From assembly GCF_026627445.1 (NCBI RefSeq), contig NZ_JAPNLJ010000036.1, positions 30,808 through 94,807 of the forward strand: DNA of 64,000 nt, given 5' to 3'. The position numbers and the translations under genes are program-made. This stretch comes from Streptomyces sp. H27-H1 (GTDB lineage: Bacteria > Actinomycetota > Actinomycetes > Streptomycetales > Streptomycetaceae). Position 1 is the stretch's first letter. Each line of letters starts with the position of its first letter. This document shows, piece after piece, positions 18,664 to 26,511 of the stretch. The notes beneath the pieces were generated by a model. The model was not told the DNA's origin. It made no database searches and was given only the letters and a program-made list of their open reading frames with translations.

Positions 18664-20333
18664 ACCTCTACGACTCCCTCCCCGACGCGGCGGGAACGGT
18701 CTTCGGTGAGGAAGCCGTGGGCTCCTTCGCGTACTCCGTCCTCACGGTCGACGTCCCCACCGCGAGCTGGATCCCCGCGCTGGAGATCGCCCGCGACAAG
18801 CTGGGCTGCACCTACTTCGACTGGCTGAGCGCGGTGGACGAGCCGGGCACCGGCTTCCGCGTCTGCGCACACGTCGTCTCCCTCGAGAACCACCGCGTAC
18901 GCCGCCTCCTGCTGCGGACCACCGTCCCGCACTCGGCGCCCTCCCTGCCCTCGGCCGTCCCGGTCTACGCCGGCACGGAATGGCACGAGCGCGAGACCTT
19001 CGAGATGTTCGGCATCGTCTTCACGGGCCACCCGAACCTGGTCCCGCTGCTCCTCCCCGAGAACTTCGAGGGCCACCCGCTGCGCAAGGACTTCGTCCTC
19101 GCGGCGCGCGTCGCCAAGGCCTGGCCGGGCGCGAAGGAACCGGGCGAGGGGCACGACCCGGACGCCCCGAAGCGCCGCCAGATGCTCCCGCCGGGCGTCC
19201 CGGACCCCAACGACTGGGGCCCGATGAAGGGCCAGCTCCCCCCGGCCCCCGCCCGCCCCGCCCGCACCCCGCGTGCGGCGGCCGGCGCCCCCGGCGAACG
19301 CCCGGCGCGCGCGCCGCGCGAGGGCGTCCCGACCCGCCGCCCCCGCCCGGCGACGGCCGATACCACCACCGCCGAGCCCGAGCCCCTGGCGACCCCGACC
19401 GACGCTGCCTCGGAGCCCCCGACGACGGCGGAAGCCGTCCCGGGCCGTCCGGTACGCCGCTCCCGCTCGGTGACGGAGGGCTCAGCGAGCCAGGCGGACG
19501 CCTCGTCCTCGGAGCCCCCGACGGCGGCGGAAGCCGTCCCGGGCCGTCCGGTACGCCGCTCCCGCTCGGTCACGGAGGGCTCCGCGAGCCAGGCGGAGGC
19601 CTCGTCCACAGAGGCGACCCCGCCCCCGGTGGACGCCCCGACGACCCCGACCCCGGCGCGAGCCACCCCCGCTCAGGCGGAAACCTCGAAGACCCCGCCG
19701 ACGGCGGAAGCCAGCGCCACTGAGGCGAAAGCCCCGGCGACTCCGGCGACTCCAGCGGCCCCGGCGACTACGGCGTCGCCGGAAGCTGCCCCGGGCAGCC
19801 CGGTACGCCGCTCCCGCTCCGCCTCCGAAGGCTCCGCGAGCCGGGCGGAGGCCCTGGGCGAGGCAGCCGGAACCCCGGATACGGAGCCGGGCACGGGCGG
19901 AGCCACCGCTCGCACGCCGCGCCGTACCCGCTCCGTCGCGGACGGCTCCGCGAGCCAGGCCTCGGCTCCGGCCGAAGCCGAGGGCGAGCCCGCGGCGGAG
20001 CCACAGGCCCCCGCGCGGCCGGTGCGCGGCAGCACGGACGCCCCCTGGCACAACCCGAAGCCCGCCTTCGACACACCCCCGGCCCAGCCGGCGGACTCCG
20101 CCGAGCCGGAGGGGGCGCCCGCGCCCGCAGCCGAGCGGAAGCCCGTATCCGAGCCGGAGTCGGAGTCCCCGTCCGAGCGGGAGCCCGCATCCGAGCGGGG
20201 GTCGGCGGCGAAGCCCGCGCCGGAGCCCCCGTCCGAGCGGAAGCCCGCGTCCGAGTCCGAGTCCGGGTCCGAGCCGGACCCCGCGTCCGAGCCGGACCCC
20301 GCCCCCAACGACCCCACCGGAGGCGCCGCGTGA
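18660..20333 (+). CDS. nuoC: NuoC-like subunit (nuo2) with long repeat-bearing C-terminal extension
   Basis: A 557-residue protein whose first 190 residues are a complete NuoC (30 kDa) domain, including the signature ERETFEMFGIVFTGHPNL and LLPENFEGHPLRKDF. The remaining 365 residues are a Pro/Ala/Glu/Ser-rich tail, where an ordinary NuoC would end. The tail contains two near-identical 33-residue repeats (residues 251-283 and 284-316) built around VPGRPVRRSRSVTEGSASQA. Two diverged copies follow, containing PVRRSRSASEGSASRA and RRTRSVADGSASQA, then a Glu/Ser/Pro-rich acidic end. The GTG start overlaps nuoB by 4 bp, and the stop overlaps nuoH, so the tail is truly translated in the operon frame. 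There is no NuoD fusion in the tail. Confidence 0.88.
   Translation: MNLYDSLPDAAGTVFGEEAVGSFAYSVLTVDVPTASWIPALEIARDKLGCTYFDWLSAVDEPGTGFRVCAHVVSLENHRVRRLLLRTTVPHSAPSLPSAVPVYAGTEWHERETFEMFGIVFTGHPNLVPLLLPENFEGHPLRKDFVLAARVAKAWPGAKEPGEGHDPDAPKRRQMLPPGVPDPNDWGPMKGQLPPAPARPARTPRAAAGAPGERPARAPREGVPTRRPRPATADTTTAEPEPLATPTDAASEPPTTAEAVPGRPVRRSRSVTEGSASQADASSSEPPTAAEAVPGRPVRRSRSVTEGSASQAEASSTEATPPPVDAPTTPTPARATPAQAETSKTPPTAEASATEAKAPATPATPAAPATTASPEAAPGSPVRRSRSASEGSASRAEALGEAAGTPDTEPGTGGATARTPRRTRSVADGSASQASAPAEAEGEPAAEPQAPARPVRGSTDAPWHNPKPAFDTPPAQPADSAEPEGAPAPAAERKPVSEPESESPSEREPASERGSAAKPAPEPPSERKPASESESGSEPDPASEPDPAPNDPTGGAA
19410..19607 (+). repeat. 99-bp tandem direct repeat inside nuoC
   Basis: Two copies, 19410-19508 and 19509-19607, differ at only a handful of bases. 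Each encodes 33 residues, so copy-number change would keep the frame. Diverged copies of the core follow near 19783-19860 and 19910-19975. Confidence 0.85.
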
Positions 20334-21298
20334 ACGACGTCCTCGACGTCGCCCTGCGGCTGATCGTCGTCTTCGCCGTCTTCCTCGTGCTCCCGCTCGT
20401 CGTCGGGCAGACCGAGCACAAGGTGATGGCCCACATGCAGGGCCGCCTCGGCCCCATGTACGCCGGCGGCTTCCACGGCTGGGCCCAGCTCGTCGCCGAC
20501 GGAGTCAAGTTCGTACAGAAGGAAGACATCGTCCCGGCCAACGCCGACCGCCGCGTCTTCCAGATCGCCCCCGCCGTCGCGCTCCTCCCGTACCTCCTGG
20601 TCCTCCTCGTCATCCCCATCGGCCCCGGCGAGGGCGCCGTCGGCCAGGTCATCGACGCCGGCCTGTTCTTCGCGCTGGCCGTCATGGGCGTCGGAGTGCT
20701 CGGCTCGCTCATGGCCGGCTGGGCCTCCGCGAACAAGTTCTCCCTCCTCGGAGGCCTCCGTACCGCGGCCCAGCTGCTCGCCTACGAGCTCCCCATGCTG
20801 CTCACGGCGGCCTCGGTCGCCATGGCCGCCGGAACGGTGTCGCTCCCCGGCATCGTCGGCGCCTTCGAGTGGTGGTGGCTGCCCTGGCAGATCGTCGGCG
20901 GGCTCGTCTTCTTCACCGCCGGCCTCGCCGAACTCCAGCGGCCCCCCTTCGACATGCCCGTCGCCGACTCCGAGATCATCTTCGGCGCGTACACCGAGTA
21001 CACCGGCCTGCGCTTCGCACTGTTCCTGCTCGCCGAGTACGCCGGAATCGTCGTCCTGTGCGCCCTCACCACCGTCTTGTTCCTCGGCGGCTGGCACGGC
21101 CCCTTCGGCGGCGAGGACTTCGGCTGGGTCTGGACCCTGCTCAAGATCGCCGCGCTCTCCTTCGTGGTCATCTGGCTCCGTGTGAGCTACCCCCGCCTCC
21201 GCGAGGACCAGCTGCAGAAGCTCGCCTGGACCGTACTCATCCCGCTCGCGCTCGCCCAGATCGCGCTCACCGGCATCGTGAAGGTGGCGATCCAGTAA
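20330..21298 (+). CDS. nuoH: NADH-quinone oxidoreductase subunit H (nuo2)
   Basis: A 322-residue membrane subunit with about eight helices that forms the floor of the quinone channel. Family blocks seen: MAHMQGRLGPMYAG, DGVKFVQKEDIVPANADR, YELPMLL, AELQRPPFDMPVADSEIIFGAYTEYTGLRFALFLLAEY. The charged residues expected in the E-channel are present. The GTG start overlaps the nuoC stop by 4 bp. Confidence 0.94.
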   Translation: MNDVLDVALRLIVVFAVFLVLPLVVGQTEHKVMAHMQGRLGPMYAGGFHGWAQLVADGVKFVQKEDIVPANADRRVFQIAPAVALLPYLLVLLVIPIGPGEGAVGQVIDAGLFFALAVMGVGVLGSLMAGWASANKFSLLGGLRTAAQLLAYELPMLLTAASVAMAAGTVSLPGIVGAFEWWWLPWQIVGGLVFFTAGLAELQRPPFDMPVADSEIIFGAYTEYTGLRFALFLLAEYAGIVVLCALTTVLFLGGWHGPFGGEDFGWVWTLLKIAALSFVVIWLRVSYPRLREDQLQKLAWTVLIPLALAQIALTGIVKVAIQ

Positions 21299-21886
21299 AT
21301 GCCCCCCATCCCCGGCTCAGGCCTCGCCAAGGGCCTGGCCGTCACGCTGCGCACGATGACGAAGCGCTCGCACACCGCCCAGTACCCCGAGGTGCAGCCG
21401 CAGCTCCCGCCGCGCTCGCGCGGGGTCATCGGCCTGTTCGAGGAGAACTGCACGGTCTGCATGCTGTGCGCACGCGAGTGCCCCGACTGGTGCATCTACA
21501 TCGACTCCCACAAGGAGACGGTCCCGGCCACCGCCCCCGGTGGCCGGGAGCGCAGCCGCAACGTCCTCGACCGCTTCGCCATCGACTTCTCCCTCTGCAT
21601 GTACTGCGGCATCTGCATCGAGGTGTGCCCCTTCGACGCGCTGTTCTGGTCGCCGGAGTTCGAGTACGCCGAGACCGACATCCACGAACTGACCCACGAG
21701 CGCGACAAGCTGCGCGAGTGGATGTGGACCGTCCCGGCCCCGCCCGCCCTGGACCCCGGCGCCGAGGAGCCCAAGGAAGTCGCGGCCGCCCGCAAGGCCG
21801 TGGAGAAGGCCGAAGCCGCCGCAGCCGCCGCCGCAGCCGAGGCGACCACCGCCACCCAGGCCCCGGCCCCGGAAGGAGACGCGTGA
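21299..21886 (+). CDS. nuoI: NADH-quinone oxidoreductase subunit I (nuo2)
   Basis: A 195-residue ferredoxin-like subunit with two 4Fe-4S clusters (N6a, N6b). The Cys sets are C51xxC54xxC57xxxC61 and C100xxC103xxC106xxxC110. It feeds electrons to NuoB. In the absence of NuoEFG it is the natural entry point for an external ferredoxin. The C-terminal 50 residues are an Ala/Glu-rich, probably disordered or coiled tail (KAVEKAEAAAAAAAAEATT). The start ATG directly follows the nuoH stop. Confidence 0.94.
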   Translation: MPPIPGSGLAKGLAVTLRTMTKRSHTAQYPEVQPQLPPRSRGVIGLFEENCTVCMLCARECPDWCIYIDSHKETVPATAPGGRERSRNVLDRFAIDFSLCMYCGICIEVCPFDALFWSPEFEYAETDIHELTHERDKLREWMWTVPAPPALDPGAEEPKEVAAARKAVEKAEAAAAAAAAEATTATQAPAPEGDA

Positions 21887-22500
21887 TCACCGCAGCCGCC
21901 CAAGGCAACGGCTTCCTCTCCCCGACCGGCGTCGAGATCGCCTTCGTCCTCGTCGGCCTCGCCACTCTCGGCGCGGCCGCCGTCACCGTCACCACGAAGC
22001 AGCTCGTGCACGCCGCCCTGTGGCTGGTCGTCGCGCTCGGCGGCGTCGCCGTCGAGTACCTGCTGCTGACCGCCGAGTTCATCGCCTGGGTCCAGGTGCT
22101 GATCTACCTCGGCTCCGTGGTCGTCCTCCTCCTCTTCGGGCTGATGCTCACCAAGGCCCCGATCGGCCGCTCACCGGACGCCGACTCGGGCAACCACCCG
22201 GTCGCGCTCGGCGTCGCCCTCGTCGCCGCCGCCGCGCTCGTCTGGGTGGTCGTCGACGCCTTCCGCACCACCTGGATCGACCTCGACGGCCCCGCCCAGG
22301 GCTCCACCAAGGTCTCCGGAGAGATCCTCTTCCGGCACTGGGTGCTGCCGTTCGAGGCGCTCTCCGTCCTCCTCCTCGCGGCCCTGATCGGTGCCATCGT
22401 GCTGTCCCGCAAGGACACCCCCGACGCCCCCCACGCCGCGAAGGCCACCGCCGCCCCGGCGGCCGACGCGCCCGCCGCCGACAAGAAGGGGCAGCGCTGA
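21883..22500 (+). CDS. nuoJ: NADH-quinone oxidoreductase subunit J (nuo2)
   Basis: A 205-residue membrane subunit with five helices. The typical segment ALWLVVALGGVAVEYLLLTAEFIAWVQVLIYLGSVVVLLLFGLML is present, including the pi-bulge helix near the conserved EY/AQ region. The GTG start overlaps nuoI by 4 bp (GTGA). The C-terminus is an Ala/Pro/Lys-rich tail of about 30 residues. Confidence 0.92.
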   Translation: MITAAAQGNGFLSPTGVEIAFVLVGLATLGAAAVTVTTKQLVHAALWLVVALGGVAVEYLLLTAEFIAWVQVLIYLGSVVVLLLFGLMLTKAPIGRSPDADSGNHPVALGVALVAAAALVWVVVDAFRTTWIDLDGPAQGSTKVSGEILFRHWVLPFEALSVLLLAALIGAIVLSRKDTPDAPHAAKATAAPAADAPAADKKGQR

Positions 22501-22850
22501 TGCACCTCGCCTACCCCGCCGTGCTGGCGGCCCTCCTCTTCTGCACGGGCCTGTACGGAGTGCTCGCCCGCCGCAACGCCATCCTGGTCCTGATGTCCGT
22601 CGAGCTGATGCTCAACGCCGTCAACCTCAACCTGGTGGCCTTCGACGTCTGGCTGCGCGACAGCCTGCACGCCGGCCAGGCCCTCACCCTCTTCACCATC
22701 GCCATCGCCGCAGCCGAGATCGGCATCGGCCTCGCGATCGTGCTGATGGTGTACCGAAACCGGGGCACCGCGGACGTCGACCGACTGCGCGACACCGCCG
22801 AGGGCCACGAGCCGGACAGCGCGAACCCTGCGACCGGAGCCGCCGCGTGA
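22500..22850 (+). CDS. nuoK: NADH-quinone oxidoreductase subunit K (nuo2)
   Basis: A 116-residue three-helix subunit of the proton-translocating arm. The two conserved membrane glutamates are in MSVELMLNAVNLNL and AAAEIGIGLAIVLM. The ATG overlaps the nuoJ stop by 1 bp. A soluble tail of about 30 residues follows the third helix, in line with the extended tails of the other subunits in this operon. Confidence 0.93.
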   Translation: MHLAYPAVLAALLFCTGLYGVLARRNAILVLMSVELMLNAVNLNLVAFDVWLRDSLHAGQALTLFTIAIAAAEIGIGLAIVLMVYRNRGTADVDRLRDTAEGHEPDSANPATGAAA

Positions 22851-24904
22851 GCACCCCGACCCTCGCCGTACTGGTCCCCCTCCTGCCCTTCCTGGGCGCG
22901 CTGGCGGGACTGCTCCTCGGCCGCACCGCCCCCGGCTTCGTCAAGCCGCTCGCCATCCTGCCGACGCTGGCCGCCGCCGTCCTCGCGGTCCTGGTCGCCT
23001 TCCGCCAGGCGGGCGGCAAGGCGATCGACACGGCGACCGAGCTCACCCCGACCGGCTCGGTACCCATCGAACTCTCGCTCCACCTGGACGGCTTCGCCGT
23101 CATGGTGGCCGTCCTCGTCGGCGTCGTCGCCACCTGTGTGCAGATCTACTCGACGGCTTACCTGCGCGAGGACCCGCGCTACCCGTCCTACGCCGCCCTG
23201 GTCTCCCTGTTCACCTCCGCCATGCTGCTCGTCGTCTACTCCGGCGACCTGATGGTGCTGCTGGTCGGCTGGGAGATCATGGGCATCTGCTCGTACTTCC
23301 TGGTCGGCCACTACTGGGAGACCGAGGCCGCCCGCTCCGCCTCCCTGAAGGCCTTCCTCGTCACCAAGCTCGGCGACGTCCCCTTCCTCATCGGCCTGTT
23401 CGCGCTCGCCACCGACGCCGGCTCCTTCCGGATCACGAAGATCCTGGGCACCGTCTCCGCGGGCGGGCTCGACCACCCGACGCTCATCGCGCTGCTCCTG
23501 CTGGCCGGAGTCGCGGGCAAGTCCGCGCAGTTCCCGCTGCACACCTGGCTTCCGGACGCCATGGCGGGCCCCACTCCGGTCTCCGCACTGATCCACGCCG
23601 CGACGATGGTCGCCGCCGGCGTCTACTTCGTCGCCCGCCTCCTCCCCGTCTTCGCGGCTTCCCGGGCCGCGCTGGTGGTCATGGCCGTCATGGCGGCCGT
23701 CACGATGATCGGCTCCGCCCTGGCCGCCCTGGCCCAGGACGACATCAAGCGGGTGCTCGCCTACTCCACGATCGGCCAGCTCGGCTACATGACCGGGGCC
23801 CTGGCCGTCGGCGACCGCGCGGCCGCCGTCTTCCACCTCCTGTCCCACGGCGCCTTCAAGGCGCTCCTGTTCCTCGGCGCCGGCGTGATCATCCATGCCG
23901 CGGGGACGAACTCCCTGGCCGCCATGTCCCGTATGGGCGGGCTGTCCAAGCGCATCCCCGACGCCTTCTGGACGATGACGATCGCCCTGCTCGCGCTCGC
24001 CGCCTTCCCGCCGTTCGCCGGCTTCTTCTCCAAGGAAGCCGTCCTCGTCGCCGCCGAGCACACCGCCGGCGGCCACTCGGAGCTCGCCCCGAGCGCGGCC
24101 GGCTGGGTGGTCCTCGTCGCCGGCGTGCTGACCGCCCTGCTCACCGCCGCCTACGCCACCCGGCTGTGGCTGATGGCCTTCCGCGGCCGGGGCGCTGCCG
24201 CCCCCGACCACGGCAAGGAGCCCGTCGCCATGACCGGCGTGCTGTGGCTGCTGGCCGTCCCGTCCGTGGGCTTCGGCCTGCTGGGCATCTACCTCTCCGA
24301 CTTCTTCGACGGCCGGGAGCTCACCCCGTCGCTGACGACCTCGGTCCTCGGCACGGGCGCCGCCGCCGTCGGCGCGGTCCTCACCTACGCCCTCTGGCAG
24401 CGCGCCGAGGCCAAGGCCGCCCTCGCCCCGGCATCCCCGGCCGGAGCCGGCGCCGCCACAGTGCCCGACCCGGGCCCGGCCTCCGCCGACGTGTCCGTGG
24501 CCGTCGCCGCCGCCGAGTCCGCCGCCGAGACCCCCGAAGTCGGCGAGGTCACCCACGGCCGGCCCGCCGACCTCGTGCTCTCCCCGGTCCCCGCCGCCGA
24601 CCCCGGCCGCGCGCTGCTCGGCCCGCTGTACCGGCACGCCGCCGTCGGCTTCCACCTCGACGCCGTCTACGACCGCCTGTTCGTCCGCCCCGTCCGGGCC
24701 GCCGCAGCCCTCGTACGCTTCCTCGACCGCGAGGTGGTGGACTCGTACGTCCGTGGCGCGGGCCTCGGCCCCCGGCTGCTCGGCGGCCTCGTACGCCGCG
24801 CCCAGACCGGCAACGTGCAGAGCTACCTGAGCGCCCTGCTCGCCGGCGCCGTGGTCCTTGCGATCGCCACCGCCGTCCTCGCCAACGTCAACGCCGGATC
24901 GTGA
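22847..24904 (+). CDS. nuoL: NADH-quinone oxidoreductase subunit L (nuo2)
   Basis: A 685-residue antiporter-like subunit at the distal end of the membrane arm. Motifs: LLVGWEIMGICSYFLVGHYW (conserved Glu), GKSAQFPLHTWLPDAMAGPTPVSALIHAATMVAAGVYF, QDDIKRVLAYSTIGQLGYM, FFSKEAVL. A Pro/Ala-rich linker of about 75 residues (around 525-600) interrupts the C-terminal part before the long lateral helix region and last membrane segment (SYLSALLAGAVVLAIATAVLA). The GTG start overlaps nuoK by 4 bp. Confidence 0.94.
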   Translation: MSTPTLAVLVPLLPFLGALAGLLLGRTAPGFVKPLAILPTLAAAVLAVLVAFRQAGGKAIDTATELTPTGSVPIELSLHLDGFAVMVAVLVGVVATCVQIYSTAYLREDPRYPSYAALVSLFTSAMLLVVYSGDLMVLLVGWEIMGICSYFLVGHYWETEAARSASLKAFLVTKLGDVPFLIGLFALATDAGSFRITKILGTVSAGGLDHPTLIALLLLAGVAGKSAQFPLHTWLPDAMAGPTPVSALIHAATMVAAGVYFVARLLPVFAASRAALVVMAVMAAVTMIGSALAALAQDDIKRVLAYSTIGQLGYMTGALAVGDRAAAVFHLLSHGAFKALLFLGAGVIIHAAGTNSLAAMSRMGGLSKRIPDAFWTMTIALLALAAFPPFAGFFSKEAVLVAAEHTAGGHSELAPSAAGWVVLVAGVLTALLTAAYATRLWLMAFRGRGAAAPDHGKEPVAMTGVLWLLAVPSVGFGLLGIYLSDFFDGRELTPSLTTSVLGTGAAAVGAVLTYALWQRAEAKAALAPASPAGAGAATVPDPGPASADVSVAVAAAESAAETPEVGEVTHGRPADLVLSPVPAADPGRALLGPLYRHAAVGFHLDAVYDRLFVRPVRAAAALVRFLDREVVDSYVRGAGLGPRLLGGLVRRAQTGNVQSYLSALLAGAVVLAIATAVLANVNAGS

Positions 24905-26511
24905 GCCGTGAGTCAGCCGTGATTGATATCAGCCCGTCCGTGATGCAGTTCCTTCTGGCGTTCGTCGTGGCCGCACCCCTGCTCGGCGCGGTCGCCGCGC
25001 TCCTTCCGGCCCCGCCCGGGCTGAAGGGCAAGAGCCCCGAACAGGCCGTGCTGCGCCACGGCGTGACCGTGACCGGTGTCATCCTCGCCGCGGCGATCGC
25101 CCTCACCGTGGGCTTCGACCACGACGCGCCGTCCCGCTTCCAGGCGACGACGGACATCAGCTGGATCCAGGCCCTGAACGTCCGGATCCACCTCGGCATC
25201 GACGGCATCTCGCTCCCCCTGCTCCTGATGACCGCGCTGCTGTTCTTCCTCTGCGCGCTTTACAGCTACTTCAAGCTCCCCGCGGGCCCCTCCGCGAAGG
25301 CGTTCGTCGCCCTGCTCCTGGTCCTGGAGTCAGGCACCCTCGCCACCTTCGCCGTCCTCGACCTGCTGCTGTTCTTCCTCGCCTTCGAGATGGTCCTCAT
25401 CCCGATGTACTTCCTCATCGCCCGCTGGGGCGGTGCTCGGCGGCAGGCCGCCGCCTGGAAGTTCATCCTCTACACCCTCCTGGGCTCCGTGGTCATGCTG
25501 CTCGGTCTGCTGCTGATCGGGCTGAACAGCGGCACCTTCGACATGGTGGCACTCGCCTCTGACAACGGCCGCGAACTGTCCCACACCACCCAGGTCCTGG
25601 CCGTTCTCGCCATTGGCATCGGGCTCGCAGTGAAGACCCCGATGTGGCCGCTGCACAGCTGGCTGCCGGACGCCCACACCGCCGCCCCCACCGTCGGCTC
25701 CGTCCTCCTCGCGGGCGTCATGCTGAAGATGGGCACCTACGGGTTCGTCCGGATCCTGCTGCCGGCCACCCCCGACGGCATGGCCACCTTCGCCCCGTAC
25801 CTGGGCGCCTTCGCCGCCGTCGGCATCGTCTACGGGTCCCTGGCCTGCCTCGCGCTCGCCCGCAAGGGCAACAAGGGCGACCTCAAGCGCCTCATCGCGT
25901 ACTCCTCGGTCGGCCACATGGGCTTCGTCCTCCTCGGCATCGCGTCCATGACCCCCACCGGCGTCAACGGCGCGCTGTTCGCGAACATCGCGCACGGTCT
26001 CATCACCGGCCTCCTCTTCTTCCTCGTCGGCGCGCTCAAGGACCGCTACGGCACGGCCGATCTCGACACCCTCGCCGGAGTCACCGGAGCGGCCCTCTAC
26101 GGCCGCGCCCCCCGCTTCGGCGCGTTCCTCGCCTTCGCCGCCGTCGCCTCCCTCGGCCTGCCCGGGCTGGCCGGGTTCTGGGGCGAGATGCTGGCCCTCT
26201 TCGGCGCGTTCGACCCCGCCGAGGGCCTGTCGCGGCCCGCGTTCCTCACGTACATGTCCGTCGGCGCGTTCGGCACCCTGCTCACCGCGGCCTATCTTCT
26301 GATCGTCGTACGGCGGGTGTGCATGGGCGACCCGAAGGCAGCGCGCGAAAGCGGCACCGCCCCGGTGGTCCTCGCGGACATCCAGCGGTACGAGTACGCC
26401 GCCTGGACCCCGCTCGTCGCCCTCACCGTCCTCGCGGGCCTGTGGCCCGCGGTCCTCCTCGGCCTCACCGACCCGGCCGTCCAGAAGCTCCTCGCGGGAG
26501 GAAACTCATGA
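24901..26511 (+). CDS. nuoM: NADH-quinone oxidoreductase subunit M (nuo2)
   Basis: A 536-residue antiporter-like subunit. Motifs: FFLAFEMVLIPMYFLIARWGG (conserved Glu), KTPMWPLHSWLPDAHTAAPTVGSVLLAGVMLKMGTYGF, DLKRLIAYSSVGHMGFVLLG, LAGFWGEMLAL. I start at the GTG at 24901, which overlaps the nuoL stop as elsewhere in this operon; a second GTG six codons downstream is an alternative. It is one of the three proton-pumping modules of the membrane arm. Confidence 0.93.
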   Translation: MSRESAVIDISPSVMQFLLAFVVAAPLLGAVAALLPAPPGLKGKSPEQAVLRHGVTVTGVILAAAIALTVGFDHDAPSRFQATTDISWIQALNVRIHLGIDGISLPLLLMTALLFFLCALYSYFKLPAGPSAKAFVALLLVLESGTLATFAVLDLLLFFLAFEMVLIPMYFLIARWGGARRQAAAWKFILYTLLGSVVMLLGLLLIGLNSGTFDMVALASDNGRELSHTTQVLAVLAIGIGLAVKTPMWPLHSWLPDAHTAAPTVGSVLLAGVMLKMGTYGFVRILLPATPDGMATFAPYLGAFAAVGIVYGSLACLALARKGNKGDLKRLIAYSSVGHMGFVLLGIASMTPTGVNGALFANIAHGLITGLLFFLVGALKDRYGTADLDTLAGVTGAALYGRAPRFGAFLAFAAVASLGLPGLAGFWGEMLALFGAFDPAEGLSRPAFLTYMSVGAFGTLLTAAYLLIVVRRVCMGDPKAARESGTAPVVLADIQRYEYAAWTPLVALTVLAGLWPAVLLGLTDPAVQKLLAGGNS

